Position numbers and translations under genes: made by a program. A stretch of DNA of 64,000 bases. Origin: Proteus mirabilis ATCC 29906. GTDB taxonomy: Bacteria; Pseudomonadota; Gammaproteobacteria; Enterobacterales; Enterobacteriaceae. Location: NCBI RefSeq assembly GCF_000160755.1, contig NZ_GG668576.1, positions 932,506 to 996,505 of the forward strand, in the 5' to 3' direction. The stretch's first letter is position 1. Every line of letters starts with the position of its first letter. This document shows, one piece after another, positions 20,816 through 30,845 of the stretch. The notes beneath the pieces are model-generated. The model did not search any database. It saw only the letters and a program-made list of their open reading frames with translations, and was not told the origin of the DNA.

Positions 20816-21736
20816 ATGAAAAGTATAATCTTCCCGCTGTTAGCGGTACTTATTTGGTCAATTAATGCGGTTGTCAATAAAGCGGCAACATCTGTGATAG
20901 ATCCAGCCGCTATCTCATTTTATCGCTGGTTCTTAGCATTTTTACTGATGACGCCGTTTCTATTAGTCCCTGTTTGGCATCATCGTAAAACCGTAAAACA
21001 ATATTGGTGGAAATTATTTATTCTCGGCGCATTAGGTATGGGGTTATATCAAAGTTTAGCTTACTATGCGGCTTATTATGTGACAGCAACCTTTATGGGA
21101 ATATTGAATTCACTTATTCCATTATTAACCGTTATTATTAGTATTTTTGTACTGCGTGTCGTGCCTACTGTAGGGATTGCACTCGGAACTATTTTATCTA
21201 TTAGTGGACTTGTCTGGTTAGTCAGCCACGGTGATCCTTCACAACTCCTTTCTCAAGGATTAGGACGTGGTGAATTAATGATGTTTATCGCATCAACTGC
21301 CTATGCATTTTACGGAGTACTTACCAAACGTTGGTCAATTCCTTTACCTAATTGGCAGTCTCTATATGTACAAATAGGTTTTGGTGTTTTATTACTAATA
21401 CCTAATTTTCTTACCGCAGAAAGTATTGCATTAACAAAAGATAATGTTGGATTAGTTATTTTTGCAGGGGTTGGAGCCTCTATTTTAGCGCCTTATCTGT
21501 GGATCTTAGGTGTAATGAAATTAGGTGCAAATACAACCTCTATCTTTATGAATTTAATTCCTCTATTTACCGCAATGATCGCTGTAGCGGTGCTAGGTGA
21601 AGAGATGCACAGTTATCATTTTATTGGTGGAGGCGTTATTTTATTGGGAATATTCTTAGTACAAAAACTAAGAGCACCACTGAATTTCCGTCGTCAATCT
21701 GTCACAAAAAAAGCAGATTGTCAGCAGGAGATGTGA
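20816..21736 (+). CDS. EamA/DMT family transporter
   Basis: 306-aa inner-membrane exporter with two EamA repeats and ten predicted helices (first half ends near VSHGDPSQLL, second starts GRGELMMFIASTAYAFYG). The family exports amino acids, metabolites or drugs; the substrate cannot be read from sequence. A GTG at 20807 could give three extra residues. It is divergently paired with an AraC regulator. Confidence 0.88.
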   Translation: MKSIIFPLLAVLIWSINAVVNKAATSVIDPAAISFYRWFLAFLLMTPFLLVPVWHHRKTVKQYWWKLFILGALGMGLYQSLAYYAAYYVTATFMGILNSLIPLLTVIISIFVLRVVPTVGIALGTILSISGLVWLVSHGDPSQLLSQGLGRGELMMFIASTAYAFYGVLTKRWSIPLPNWQSLYVQIGFGVLLLIPNFLTAESIALTKDNVGLVIFAGVGASILAPYLWILGVMKLGANTTSIFMNLIPLFTAMIAVAVLGEEMHSYHFIGGGVILLGIFLVQKLRAPLNFRRQSVTKKADCQQEM

Positions 21737-21768
21737 GTCAATGTCAGCTAGACTATAAATAAAAAAAT

Positions 21769-21790
21769 ACCGGCTAAGCAATTAGCCGGT
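21769..21790 (-). terminator. Hairpin after the EamA gene
   Basis: Perfect 9-bp stem ACCGGCTAA/TTAGCCGGT with a GCAA tetraloop. The A-run is on the left, so the T-tract suits leftward transcription; to the right there is no T-tract. It may serve weakly in both directions. Confidence 0.55.
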
Positions 21791-22229
21791 CACTTTGCTC
21801 CCCTAGTTTTTATAAATAAAAACCAAGGCAAGAAAATCAAAGTATAAAATATAAAGTAATACAAGTATCCGTTGCAAACATTACCAACTTTTATATTAAA
21901 TATCTCCTGCTTATTTAATATAAAATAATCCAGATCAATTTTTCCCCTCACCTTTTTAATGCTATCGATATTTTCATTAAGTTAACTATTTATAAAATAA
22001 AGGATTTAATCTATAAAATCAGTTTTTAATTAAATGATTGATTTAAAATTATAGTGAAAACAACTAATTTTAAACAATTAGATAGTTATTTTATCTATTG
22101 GATCTGTATGATAAAAAAATGACAATCAATAAGATTATGCTTTAATAATATTTACAGCATTTTTTTAACATCGTTTTCTAGAAAACCAAAAGGATCTTTA
22201 TTTATTTTGCAGAACAAATTTATTTATAC

Positions 22230-22267
22230 AAAAAATAAAAAAGCAGTCACTTATTATAAGCAACTGC
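22230..22267 (-). terminator. Terminator of fabB
   Basis: 11-bp stem with two G-T wobbles (GCAGTTGCTTA / TAAGTGACTGC, leftward) followed by TTTTTTATTTTT on the minus strand. Confidence 0.88.
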
Positions 22268-22304
22268 CTTTATCATTTATACAAGGAAAACTAAGTATAA
22301 CTAA

Positions 22305-23516
22305 CTATTTCTTATACTTACTCATCACAAGTGAAGCATTAGTGCCACCGAAACCAAAGCTATTTGACATCACTGTATCTAATTTTTGCTCTGTTGGTTT
22401 GGTAATGATATTCATACCATCCGCTTTATCATCAAGCTCTTCAATATTAATACTTGGTGCGATAAAGCCATGCTCTAACATCAGTAGACTGTAAATGGCT
22501 TCATGAACACCTGCAGCCCCTAATGAGTGACCTGTCATTGCCTTAGTTGCAGAAATAGCCGGTGTTTTAGTTCCAAAAACTTCAGCAATCGCTTCAAGCT
22601 CTTTTAAATCACCCACAGGCGTTGATGTGCCATGAGTATTGATATAATCGACATGATCAATACCTTGCATTGCCATTTGCATACAACGTACGGCACCTTC
22701 TCCCGATGGAGCAACCATGTCAGCACCATCAGATGTTGCACCATAGCCGACAATTTCAGCGTAGATATGCGCACCACGTGCTAATGCGTGCTCTAATTCT
22801 TCAACAACCACAATACCGCCACCACCAGCGATAACGAAACCATCACGGTTTTTATCATAGGTACGAGAAGCTTTGGCTGGTGTATCATTATATTTTGTTG
22901 AAAGTGCCCCCATAGCATCAAACTCACAGGTCATCTCCCAACTTAGCTCTTCACCACCACCGGCGAAAACCACATCTTGTTTACCTAATTGAATTAATTC
23001 AACCGCATGACCAATACAGTGTGCTGATGTTGAGCAAGCTGAACTAATTGAATAGTTAACGCCTTTAATTTTAAACGGTGTAGCTAAACAAGCTGATACA
23101 CCAGACGCCATTGCACGAGTTACCATATAAGGACCTACACCGCGTAGACCTTTAGCTCTCATGCCGTCCGAACCTTGTACTTGGTTACGAGGAGAACCAC
23201 CACCGGAGCCGACAACTAAACCAGAACGAATGTTAGAAACTTGATCTTCTGTTAGACCTGAATCTTCAATCGCTTGTTGCATAGATAAATAGGCATAAAC
23301 CGATGCATCACTCATAAAACGGCGGATTTTACGGTCAATAAGACCTTCAGTATCAAGCTTAACATTACCCCAAATGTGGCTACGTAGCCCCATCTCTTTA
23401 AATTCTTCTGAGAAAGTTATCCCGGAACGGCCTTCTTTTAAAGAGTCCAGCACTTCTTGCTGGTTATTACCAATGCTCGAAACAATACCCAGACCCGTGA
23501 TCACTGCGCGCTTCAT
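22305..23516 (-). CDS. fabB: Beta-ketoacyl-ACP synthase I
   Basis: 403-aa condensing enzyme needed for unsaturated fatty acid elongation. Catalytic triad: C161 in [10 protein letters not shown], His in [11 protein letters not shown] (~296) and His in [10 protein letters not shown] (~331). The upstream region carries adjacent FabR and FadR operators, the same dual control as in E. coli. Divergent from mnmC. Confidence 0.97.
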   Translation of the reverse strand: MKRAVITGLGIVSSIGNNQQEVLDSLKEGRSGITFSEEFKEMGLRSHIWGNVKLDTEGLIDRKIRRFMSDASVYAYLSMQQAIEDSGLTEDQVSNIRSGLVVGSGGGSPRNQVQGSDGMRAKGLRGVGPYMVTRAMASGVSACLATPFKIKGVNYSISSACSTSAHCIGHAVELIQLGKQDVVFAGGGEELSWEMTCEFDAMGALSTKYNDTPAKASRTYDKNRDGFVIAGGGGIVVVEELEHALARGAHIYAEIVGYGATSDGADMVAPSGEGAVRCMQMAMQGIDHVDYINTHGTSTPVGDLKELEAIAEVFGTKTPAISATKAMTGHSLGAAGVHEAIYSLLMLEHGFIAPSINIEELDDKADGMNIITKPTEQKLDTVMSNSFGFGGTNASLVMSKYKK

Positions 23517-23569
23517 TTATACCTCTTTACAATAATAGTTGTAGCTGCGGGATTTCTGAATAGCACTTT

Positions 23570-23587
23570 AGCGTACACTTGTACGCT
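23570..23587. promoter_or_regulatory. FabR operator of fabB
   Basis: AGCGTACA-CT-TGTACGCT, a perfect 8+8 palindrome with a 2-base centre, matches the FabR-type operator of enterobacterial fabA/fabB. It lies 54 bp upstream of the fabB start. Confidence 0.82.
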
Positions 23588-23588
23588 G

Positions 23589-23605
23589 AACAAGTCCGAT
23601 CAGGA
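23589..23605. promoter_or_regulatory. FadR-like operator of fabB
   Basis: Read leftward, TCCTGATCGGACTTGTT fits the FadR consensus AACTGGTCNGACCNGTT at 11 of 15 defined positions. It directly abuts the FabR site on its upstream side, where FadR is known to activate fabB. Confidence 0.6.
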
Positions 23606-23720
23606 TCTTTTTTACAAAAATGCAGATAATATGAAAAATCTCTGCGTACTCAAAAGGTGGAAGATGCTTAAGAACAGCGTTAAGATAGCCCATTATTTTT
23701 GGTAAAATACAGGTAGTTCC

Positions 23721-25760
23721 GTGAATAACACTGCTATAAATACCGCCTCTTTAAGTTGGAATGAACTTGGTACTCCGATTTCAAAACAGTTTGATGACAT
23801 CTATTTTTCCAACCAAGATGGTCTTGAAGAAACTCGACATGTATTCCTACATGGAAATCATTTTCCATCTCGTTTTGGTACACATGTACGCTCTGAGTGT
23901 GTTATAGCAGAAACCGGATTTGGCACAGGATTAAACTTTTTAACACTGTGGCAAGCCTTCGAGCAATTTCGTCATCACTCACCTGATGCGTCATTAAAAC
24001 GTTTACATTATGTCAGTTTTGAAAAATTTCCTCTGACTAAAGCTGATTTGCAAACAGCCCATAGCCATTGGCCAGAACTAGCACAATATTCAACAGCGCT
24101 TTGTGCACAGTGGCCTTTACCTATTGCCGGTTGTCATCGTCTTATTCTTGCTAATGGCGCGATAACGCTTGATTTATGGTTCGGTGATATCAATACATTA
24201 CTGCCACAAACTCGCCAAGCTTTACATAATAAAGTTGATGCGTGGTTTCTTGACGGCTTTGCACCAAGTAAAAACCCACAAATGTGGAGTGAAACATTAT
24301 TTCAAGCAATGGCAGACTCGATGCGTGAAAATGGCACTTTTGCCACCTTTACCGCAGCTGGGATAGTAAAACGAGGATTGCAACATGTTGGTTTTGAAAT
24401 AAAGAAAATAAAAGGCTTTGGTCAAAAAAGAGAAATGTTAACAGGGGTATTTCCCCATCCTCCTGCCAATGCATTTGTTCCCTACTATGCCAGACCTTGT
24501 GCTACACAAACAAAAGATATCGCCATTATCGGTGGGGGGATCGCCAGTGCATTAACTGCGCTCGCCTGCTTAAAAAGAGGCGCCAAAGTCACGCTCTATT
24601 GTGAAGATACACATCCTGCGGCAAATGCCTCAGGCAATCGGCAAGGTGTGTTATATCCATTACTTAATGGTAAATCTGATGAGTTAGAACACTTTTTCAC
24701 TAACGCTTTTTTATATGCCCGCCGTTATTATGATGAGTTAAACCATAAAGGCGTAAACTTTTCACATCAATGGTCTGGTGTTGCCCAAGTTATCTATAAT
24801 GAAAAAGTACGCAAAAAAATAGCGCGAATAATCGAGCATTCCACACCTTTTTCTCAACTCGCTCATTATGTTCATCAAGATGAAATGAATTCACTTTGTG
24901 GATTAGCTATCAACCAAGATGGTCTTTTTTATCCTCAAGCAGGTTGGCTTTCTCCCACAGAGTTAACCACCAATGCATTAAAATACGCTCAACAACAAGG
25001 TCTCAAGCTACTCTTTGAACATCAAGTCACTCAATTAACCTCACAACAACAGCATTGGCAGTTAGAGGTGACTCACCAAGCAACAACGTATAAAACACAA
25101 CATGATTGTGTTATTTTAGCTAATGGGCACCGTATTACTGATTTTATACAAAGTGAAAAACTGCCTATCAGTGCAGTAAGGGGTCAAGTTAGCCATATTT
25201 CAACGACACCTGATATCGCACAATTAAAAGCGGTGCTCTGCTATGATGGCTATTTTACGCCGGTTGATCCTCAAGATAATCTGCATTGTGTTGGGGCAAG
25301 CTTTCGTCGTGATCGACTAGATTTAAATGTTTCAATTGAAGAGCAACAAAATAATCAATGGCATCTCACACACTGTTTAGCACAATCACCTTGGGCACAG
25401 CAGGTAGATTTTAGTGATAACGATGCGCGTGTCGGGATCCGCTGTACAATAAGAGATCACCTTCCTTTATTAGGTGAAGTACCCGATTTTGAAAAATTAG
25501 TTGTCGCCTATACGCATTTAGATCGATTTAAGCGTAGAAAGCAAACACCTATTTTGGCGCCGAGTTATCATCAGCTTTATATTATTAGTGCATTAGGTTC
25601 ACGTGGTTTATGCTCTGCACCTTTATCTGCGGAGATCTTAGCAAGCCAAATCTTTGATGAGCCATTTCCTGTAGAAGATAGTGTGTTAAATGCCTTACAT
25701 CCTAATCGTTTCTGGGTAAGACCATTACTGCGCGGAAAAGCCATTGAATTAAAATCATAG
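23721..25760 (+). CDS. mnmC: Bifunctional tRNA mnm5s2U34 modification enzyme
   Basis: 679 aa acting on wobble U34. The N-terminal ~250 residues are the SAM-dependent methyltransferase (ETGFGTGLNFL; DAWFLDGFAPSKNP). The C-terminal part from ~265 is a FAD oxidoreductase (IAIIGGGIASALTALAC) that removes the carboxymethyl group. Starts at GTG after CAGGTAG. Divergent from fabB as in E. coli. Confidence 0.96.
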   Translation: MNNTAINTASLSWNELGTPISKQFDDIYFSNQDGLEETRHVFLHGNHFPSRFGTHVRSECVIAETGFGTGLNFLTLWQAFEQFRHHSPDASLKRLHYVSFEKFPLTKADLQTAHSHWPELAQYSTALCAQWPLPIAGCHRLILANGAITLDLWFGDINTLLPQTRQALHNKVDAWFLDGFAPSKNPQMWSETLFQAMADSMRENGTFATFTAAGIVKRGLQHVGFEIKKIKGFGQKREMLTGVFPHPPANAFVPYYARPCATQTKDIAIIGGGIASALTALACLKRGAKVTLYCEDTHPAANASGNRQGVLYPLLNGKSDELEHFFTNAFLYARRYYDELNHKGVNFSHQWSGVAQVIYNEKVRKKIARIIEHSTPFSQLAHYVHQDEMNSLCGLAINQDGLFYPQAGWLSPTELTTNALKYAQQQGLKLLFEHQVTQLTSQQQHWQLEVTHQATTYKTQHDCVILANGHRITDFIQSEKLPISAVRGQVSHISTTPDIAQLKAVLCYDGYFTPVDPQDNLHCVGASFRRDRLDLNVSIEEQQNNQWHLTHCLAQSPWAQQVDFSDNDARVGIRCTIRDHLPLLGEVPDFEKLVVAYTHLDRFKRRKQTPILAPSYHQLYIISALGSRGLCSAPLSAEILASQIFDEPFPVEDSVLNALHPNRFWVRPLLRGKAIELKS

Positions 25761-25783
25761 GATCAGTCACTGAAATTACGGTT

Positions 25784-25823
25784 GATATTTAAGTAACTAT
25801 TGTTAATGGGTTACTTAAATATC
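25784..25823. terminator. Long AT-rich hairpin after mnmC
   Basis: Perfect 14-bp inverted repeat GATATTTAAGTAAC / GTTACTTAAATATC with a 12-nt loop, between the convergent mnmC and GNAT genes. Likely a bidirectional terminator, though GC-poor. Confidence 0.55.
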
Positions 25824-25850
25824 TTTATAGTATTTAAATTATTATAGTAT

Positions 25851-26399
25851 TTAAATTTCACACTTCATCGCACAACGCATTTCTCTCGCAAATCCCCCAT
25901 GCTCTACTTCATTATCTAAAATTTGTTGTAAAGAATAGGGTATTTGATGCTCAAGTAAGATATGGAAACCTAAACGCTGATAATAGGGGGCATTCCAAGG
26001 GACATCGCGGAAAGTCGTTAACGTTATCGCATTAAATTGCTGTAATTTAGCTTCATTTTTTACAGTCTGGATCAGCAATTTACCAATCCCTTTATTTTGC
26101 CAATCTTTACTTACCGATAATTCATGAATAAATACACTTTCAGGTAATTGTTGCGTCATGATAAAACCAACGGGATGATTGTCATGATTAACAGCAACCC
26201 AGTGGGCATGTTGATGGATAAATTGAATATGCGCCTCAACACTTTGTACACCACTTTCGCTGATCCAACTTAATTCTTTTATGCTGCTAAATAACTCTCC
26301 TGCCGATTGTTCAATCTTCGGTAGTTGGTTGGCATCAGCCAATTGAGTTGGCCGAATAGTGATCTCGTGAGTGGCGATTTTATTTGATGCGTTGGTCAT
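25851..26399 (-). CDS. GNAT family N-acetyltransferase
   Basis: 182 aa. The acetyl-CoA-binding motif A is visible as VSKDWQNKGIGKLLIQTV (Q/R-x-x-G-x-G/A), followed by the NAPYYQRLGF segment common to amine acetyltransferases. Substrate unknown. It lies between mnmC and a lipoprotein gene and has its own gap on each side; no similar gene sits here in E. coli. Confidence 0.85.
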   Translation of the reverse strand: MTNASNKIATHEITIRPTQLADANQLPKIEQSAGELFSSIKELSWISESGVQSVEAHIQFIHQHAHWVAVNHDNHPVGFIMTQQLPESVFIHELSVSKDWQNKGIGKLLIQTVKNEAKLQQFNAITLTTFRDVPWNAPYYQRLGFHILLEHQIPYSLQQILDNEVEHGGFAREMRCAMKCEI

Positions 26400-26452
26400 A
26401 AATAATCTCTTTTATAACTTGCTATTTGCTTATTAAGAGTATCAATTACCTA

Positions 26453-26482
26453 TAAAAAAACCATCCATAAGGATGGCTTTTT
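26453..26482 (-). terminator. Terminator after the lipoprotein gene
   Basis: Stem CCATCC/GGATGG with ATAA loop. Seven A on the left and five T on the right make it usable in either direction. Confidence 0.8.
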
Positions 26483-26500
26483 ATCCGTTCTACCAAAAAT

Positions 26501-27397
26501 TTAATCTCTAGGTAAGATCCCATAAGATTGATATTGGCTCGCTTGGTGAATAAAAGAATTATAGTATTTATTATCTTCAACAGAGTTTTTTACTGCTCTT
26601 TCACTATCGGCTTTTGATAACTTATTTATTGCTTCATGTAATGGTGTTTTAAGCTGTTTATGGATATTAGGATCATTACTTTCTTTAATTTGATCAAGCA
26701 ATGCAACCCAATTTTCTGCCTCTGCTTGAATATCAGGATCAGTAAATTGTGGTTGAGGTAAACTGTAGTCTAACGCTAGATTAACAGTATCGTTATACTC
26801 ATCTTGAGGGGAAAGTGGTTTTAGATCTTGACCATAATCAGTCATAATATATTGGATTAATTCAGGTTTATCAAAACATTTGGTTTTGATGTTCCCCATT
26901 TCGTTTTTATTATGGCTTTTAATTTCACTGGGGAAAGGTTCACCTAACGTATAAGTACATTTAAATACATTGCCATCAATCAAGGTAGCATTCGTGCTTT
27001 GTAATGGCATTTCTAACTGATAGCCATTAATAACCACTTTATATTCTGTTGGTTTAAAGCGATCTCCCTTACCTTGTACAGCATAGACTTCAGATAAACG
27101 GTAATACATAAAATTATCAGGATTTAAAATTCCACCATTGTTGTTTTCATACACCATAAAAGTGGATTTATTACCTGCACTATCTTGTAAACTATGTTCG
27201 CCCGGTGAGAGTGTTAAATAACCACTTTTACCCGGCTCAACCTGATATGTTTTATCATCAACAACAAAGCTCATGCTTTTTTCACTGGGATTACTGTAAT
27301 AAAACTTATCTTTTTTATTATCTAAATCAAGTTGATCACAGGCAGATAAAACCAATACCGTGCTAGCAATAAGGCTTATTTTAAAGAAATTTTTCAT
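26501..27397 (-). CDS. Unknown lipoprotein, predicted inner-membrane
   Basis: 298 aa. The N-terminus KKNFFKISLIASTVLVLSAC is a clear lipoprotein signal with Cys21. The next residue is Asp, the +2 signal that retains lipoproteins at the inner membrane by the Lol rule. The mature part is hydrophilic; residues ~33-80 look like a small beta domain (MSFVVDDKTYQVEPGKSGYL). I do not recognise a family. Single gene with its own terminator. Confidence 0.75.
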   Translation of the reverse strand: MKNFFKISLIASTVLVLSACDQLDLDNKKDKFYYSNPSEKSMSFVVDDKTYQVEPGKSGYLTLSPGEHSLQDSAGNKSTFMVYENNNGGILNPDNFMYYRLSEVYAVQGKGDRFKPTEYKVVINGYQLEMPLQSTNATLIDGNVFKCTYTLGEPFPSEIKSHNKNEMGNIKTKCFDKPELIQYIMTDYGQDLKPLSPQDEYNDTVNLALDYSLPQPQFTDPDIQAEAENWVALLDQIKESNDPNIHKQLKTPLHEAINKLSKADSERAVKNSVEDNKYYNSFIHQASQYQSYGILPRD

Positions 27398-27718
27398 CGT
27401 ATTGTTATCCTTATCATAAATATTTTATGCAAATCATTTGCATCCCGAGAAACATTCCTAAAAAACATTTAAAAGTAATTTGGCAGAAATGGCAAGGAGT
27501 AACAAAAGATAGCACTATTATGCTTTAATCAATGAAAGAGACATCGACTTTGAAAAATCAAATAAAAACAATTGATAAATAGTAAGGAGAATTTTTGTAT
27601 AAAATCCTTTCTTTTTCAAGCTCAACTGTCTTAAACAAGGTTTTCGATGTGGTTAATCGTTAGCAATCAAAGAAAAACAACCGATAGTATCGGTTGTTCT
27701 CAATATAGGTTATTTATA
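27398..27718. other. Intergenic region, lipoprotein gene to yfcL
   Basis: No gene seen; contains the yfcL terminator (27676-27698) and the presumed promoter of the lipoprotein gene. Confidence 0.7.
27676..27698 (-). terminator. Terminator of yfcL operon
   Basis: 11-bp arms AACAACCGATA / TATCGGTTGTT around a minimal centre, followed leftward by TTTTTC. Confidence 0.8.
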
Positions 27719-27991
27719 CTAATTAATCGAGTTAACTAAATCATGCCACGTCGATAAAACCAATATTTGATCAGGAGGAGAAAGCTCTCCTGCTTTGATA
27801 GCTTTTTGAATGCTCTCTTCTACACGGGATTTTAATGCTGATAATTGCGTATTGTTTTCTTGCTCAAGCTCCGCAATCGCTAAAGTGATGTGGCCTTGTA
27901 AATATCCACCAGCAAATAATTCATCATCCGTAGCATGTTCAACACGGCTATCAATTTTATCTAATAAGTACGTTTCATACTCAGAAAGCAT
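27719..27991 (-). CDS. yfcL: YfcL family protein
   Basis: 90-aa cytoplasmic protein matching E. coli YfcL in DDELFAGGYLQGHITLAIAE. Function unknown. It is the last gene of the yfcA-epmC-yfcL group, as in E. coli. Confidence 0.9.
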   Translation of the reverse strand: MLSEYETYLLDKIDSRVEHATDDELFAGGYLQGHITLAIAELEQENNTQLSALKSRVEESIQKAIKAGELSPPDQILVLSTWHDLVNSIN

Positions 27992-28127
27992 TATTTATCC
28001 TCAATATATAATGTTGCTATCAGATTTAAGTCACTCAATGTTTCAATAGCAACCTTATTACCTCAGGCTTTATTGGTTTACTAAAACCTGCGCAGTGGAT
28101 AGACGAGGATAGTTTATCTCGTCATCC

Positions 28128-28682
28128 TTAATTAACGAGGGGATTTTCCTGATAAGGAAATTGCTCCGGCGTTAACTCAGGTGTATTGTAAAACAAATGT
28201 AACGCATTAATAAATAGCTGTGCACGTGGCGGGATATTTTTATCGCGCAAATAAGCTAATACTTGCTCTCTCACCTTGTTTCTAAACTGGTAACGGTCTG
28301 GCTCAAAATCCCCGTCTAAATTATCGCAACTCACGTTAAATGGATAATTGGCTGCTTGGCAGAATAACCAGTCAAGAGCTTGAGGCTTGATTTCAACTCG
28401 TTCAAACTGCTCTTGAGTCACTTGATCTCGCCCATCAGGACAATACCAATAACCATAATCAACCTGCTGACGACGCGCATCCCCAGCAATACACCAATGC
28501 GATATTTCATGTAATGCACTCGCGTAAAATCCATGTGCGAAAATGATTTGGTGATAAGGTATCTCTTCACTCTTAGGCAAATAAATTGGCTCGTTATCAC
28601 CTTTAACTAAACGTGTTTGGTAACTATCGCTAAAACATTGATTAAAAATATCAATTAACTGCTGATAATGATGTGCTGACAT
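28128..28682 (-). CDS. epmC: Elongation factor P hydroxylase EpmC
   Basis: 184-aa protein (formerly YfcM) that hydroxylates the beta-lysylated lysine of EF-P. Contains the family segment HGFYASALHEISHWCIAGDARR, where HExxH-like His/Glu residues bind metal, and the DYGYWYCPDGR motif. It starts 16 bp after the yfcA stop. epmA and epmB are not in the window. Confidence 0.93.
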   Translation of the reverse strand: MSAHHYQQLIDIFNQCFSDSYQTRLVKGDNEPIYLPKSEEIPYHQIIFAHGFYASALHEISHWCIAGDARRQQVDYGYWYCPDGRDQVTQEQFERVEIKPQALDWLFCQAANYPFNVSCDNLDGDFEPDRYQFRNKVREQVLAYLRDKNIPPRAQLFINALHLFYNTPELTPEQFPYQENPLVN

Positions 28683-28698
28683 TTAAAAATTATCTTTC

Positions 28699-29499
28699 CT
28701 AATTAAAAAGTGCAGAAAACCAAAGTGCAATAGTATCACCATGATTGTCATGAATGAGTTTGATGCTCATCAAAAAGGAGATAATGACCAGCATTGGTCT
28801 AATTAATTTTTGTCCTTTGGTTAACACCAACCCTGCACCTAAGCGAGCACCAATAAACTGCCCGCATAACATAACTAAACCTATGGTCCAAATTACCTGT
28901 CCACCAAGAATAAAAAATAGCAAAGAGCCAAAATTAGAGGTGAAATTGAGTAATTTAGCATGTGCTGTCGCCTTTGAGAGATTATAACCAAGTAACATGA
29001 CATAACCTAAAGCGAAAAAAGATCCCGTTCCAGGACCAAAAACACCATCATAAAAGCCAATACCACCGCCAATAATAACCCCGAAAGTATAATAGCCAAG
29101 ACGTTGCTTACTATCCTTAGCTCCGATAGATGGTGTTAATAAAAAATAGAGACCGATTGCGATAGTAAGAACAGGTAGCGCTTGTTTTAGTAATTCAGGA
29201 TTAATAAATTGTACTAACATCGCACCAGAAACAGCACCAATAAAAGTCATAAAAATGGCAAAGCGCTGTGCTTTTAAATCAATGACGCGACGACGAATAA
29301 AATAGAGTGTGGCTGAAAAAGAACCGCCCACTGATTGAAGCTTATTTGTTGCCAACGCTTGTACGGGTGATATTCCCGCAGAGAGCAAGGCAGGAATAGT
29401 GATCAACCCACCTCCGCCAGCAATAGAGTCAATAAAGCCTGCTAATACAGCAACAAAAAAGAGTAGAAGGTAGATGCCATCTGAAAATAGCCAATCCAT
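28699..29499 (-). CDS. yfcA: TSUP family transporter YfcA
   Basis: 266-aa inner-membrane protein of the TauE/SafE (TSUP) anion-permease family, with about eight helices and the two family repeats (AGFIDSIAGGGGLITIPALL and GGIGFYDGVFGPGTGSF). Substrate unproven. First gene of the yfcA-epmC-yfcL group. In E. coli mepA follows upstream toward aroC; here it is absent. Confidence 0.92.
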   Translation of the reverse strand: MDWLFSDGIYLLLFFVAVLAGFIDSIAGGGGLITIPALLSAGISPVQALATNKLQSVGGSFSATLYFIRRRVIDLKAQRFAIFMTFIGAVSGAMLVQFINPELLKQALPVLTIAIGLYFLLTPSIGAKDSKQRLGYYTFGVIIGGGIGFYDGVFGPGTGSFFALGYVMLLGYNLSKATAHAKLLNFTSNFGSLLFFILGGQVIWTIGLVMLCGQFIGARLGAGLVLTKGQKLIRPMLVIISFLMSIKLIHDNHGDTIALWFSALFN

Positions 29500-29671
29500 T
29501 TATCTATCCGAATTATCAGAAATGAGGGGGCGTGTGTTACTGCTTTATTTGATTATTTTAAATAAAAACAGTAACACTATCTGAGCATAGAATAATAAGG
29601 CGCTCACACCTTTAAAAACTCATAGCAAACTTACTACAGATTATTCGCTGTATTATTGATGTAAGCTAAGA

Positions 29672-30757
29672 TCACCATTGCATTAATGGAGGAATAACAT
29701 CACCACATTGACCCCGTTGACGTAACGCATGATCAAGTAACACAATAGCCATCATAGCTTCTGCAATAGGAACAGCTCGGATACCGACACACGGATCATG
29801 TCGCCCTTTGGTGATCATATCGACTTCTTCACCTTGTCGATTAAGCGTCTTACCAGCAATAGTAATACTTGAAGTTGGCTTTAAAGCAATGTGTGCAATA
29901 ATAGGTTGACCACTACTAATGCCACCTAATACCCCTCCCGCGTGATTACTGCTAAAACCTTCTTTGGTAATTTCATCGCGGTTTTCAGTCCCTTTTAAGG
30001 TCACCACATCAAAACCATCTCCGATTTCAACGCCTTTTACTGCGTTGATGCTCATTAACGCATGAGCCAAATCGGCATCAAGTCTATCAAAAACGGGTTC
30101 GCCTAATCCTGCAGGTACACCTTCTGCAACCACGGTAACTTTGGCACCTATAGAATTACCCTCTTTTTTTAGCGCTCGCATATATTCATCAAGGGCATCT
30201 AGGCGAGAAGGATCTGGGCAAAAGAATGGGTTGGTTTCTACAATTGACCAATCAACTAACTCACAACTAATCGGCCCTAATTGAGATAAGTAACCTTTTA
30301 CTTCAATACCAAATTTTTGTTTAAGGTATTTTTTGGCAATAGCCCCCGCTGCGACACGCATGGCGGTTTCTCGAGCAGAAGAGCGTCCCCCGCCACGATA
30401 ATCACGTAAACCATATTTCTGTTCATAGGTGTAGTCTGCATGCCCTGGGCGGAATACATCTTTAATTTCGCTATAATCTTGAGAGCGCTGATCCGTATTT
30501 TCTATTAATAATCCAATACTGGTTCCCGTTGTTACACCATTAAAAACACCCGATAAAATACGCACTTGATCAGGCTCTCTACGTTGTGTGGTATAACGTG
30601 AAGTTCCCGGTTTACGTCTATCTAAATCAACTTGTAGATCCGCTTGCGTTAAAGGTAATCCGGGAGGAACACCATCCACAATGCAACCTAACGCTGTGCC
30701 ATGAGACTCACCAAAAGTGGTTACTCTAAATAATTGCCCGATACTGTTTCCCGCCAT
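29672..30757 (-). CDS. aroC: Chorismate synthase
   Basis: 361-aa FMN-dependent enzyme for the last step of the shikimate pathway. The three family signatures are seen: [36 protein letters not shown] and [17 protein letters not shown]. Follows prmB by 88 bp, the same order as in E. coli. Confidence 0.97.
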   Translation of the reverse strand: MAGNSIGQLFRVTTFGESHGTALGCIVDGVPPGLPLTQADLQVDLDRRKPGTSRYTTQRREPDQVRILSGVFNGVTTGTSIGLLIENTDQRSQDYSEIKDVFRPGHADYTYEQKYGLRDYRGGGRSSARETAMRVAAGAIAKKYLKQKFGIEVKGYLSQLGPISCELVDWSIVETNPFFCPDPSRLDALDEYMRALKKEGNSIGAKVTVVAEGVPAGLGEPVFDRLDADLAHALMSINAVKGVEIGDGFDVVTLKGTENRDEITKEGFSSNHAGGVLGGISSGQPIIAHIALKPTSSITIAGKTLNRQGEEVDMITKGRHDPCVGIRAVPIAEAMMAIVLLDHALRQRGQCGDVIPPLMQW

Positions 30758-30845
30758 CCCTCAATTCCTATCTTATGACTGACTGTGTGATGTTATTAAT
30801 ATGTTATTTGCAACCATAACAATCTACCGTTTCATCACATTGACA

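Larger units (their letters stand above)
21737..22304. other. Intergenic region between the EamA gene and fabB
   Basis: No gene seen. It holds a hairpin at 21769-21790 and the fabB terminator at 22230-22267; the remainder is AT-rich. Confidence 0.7.
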
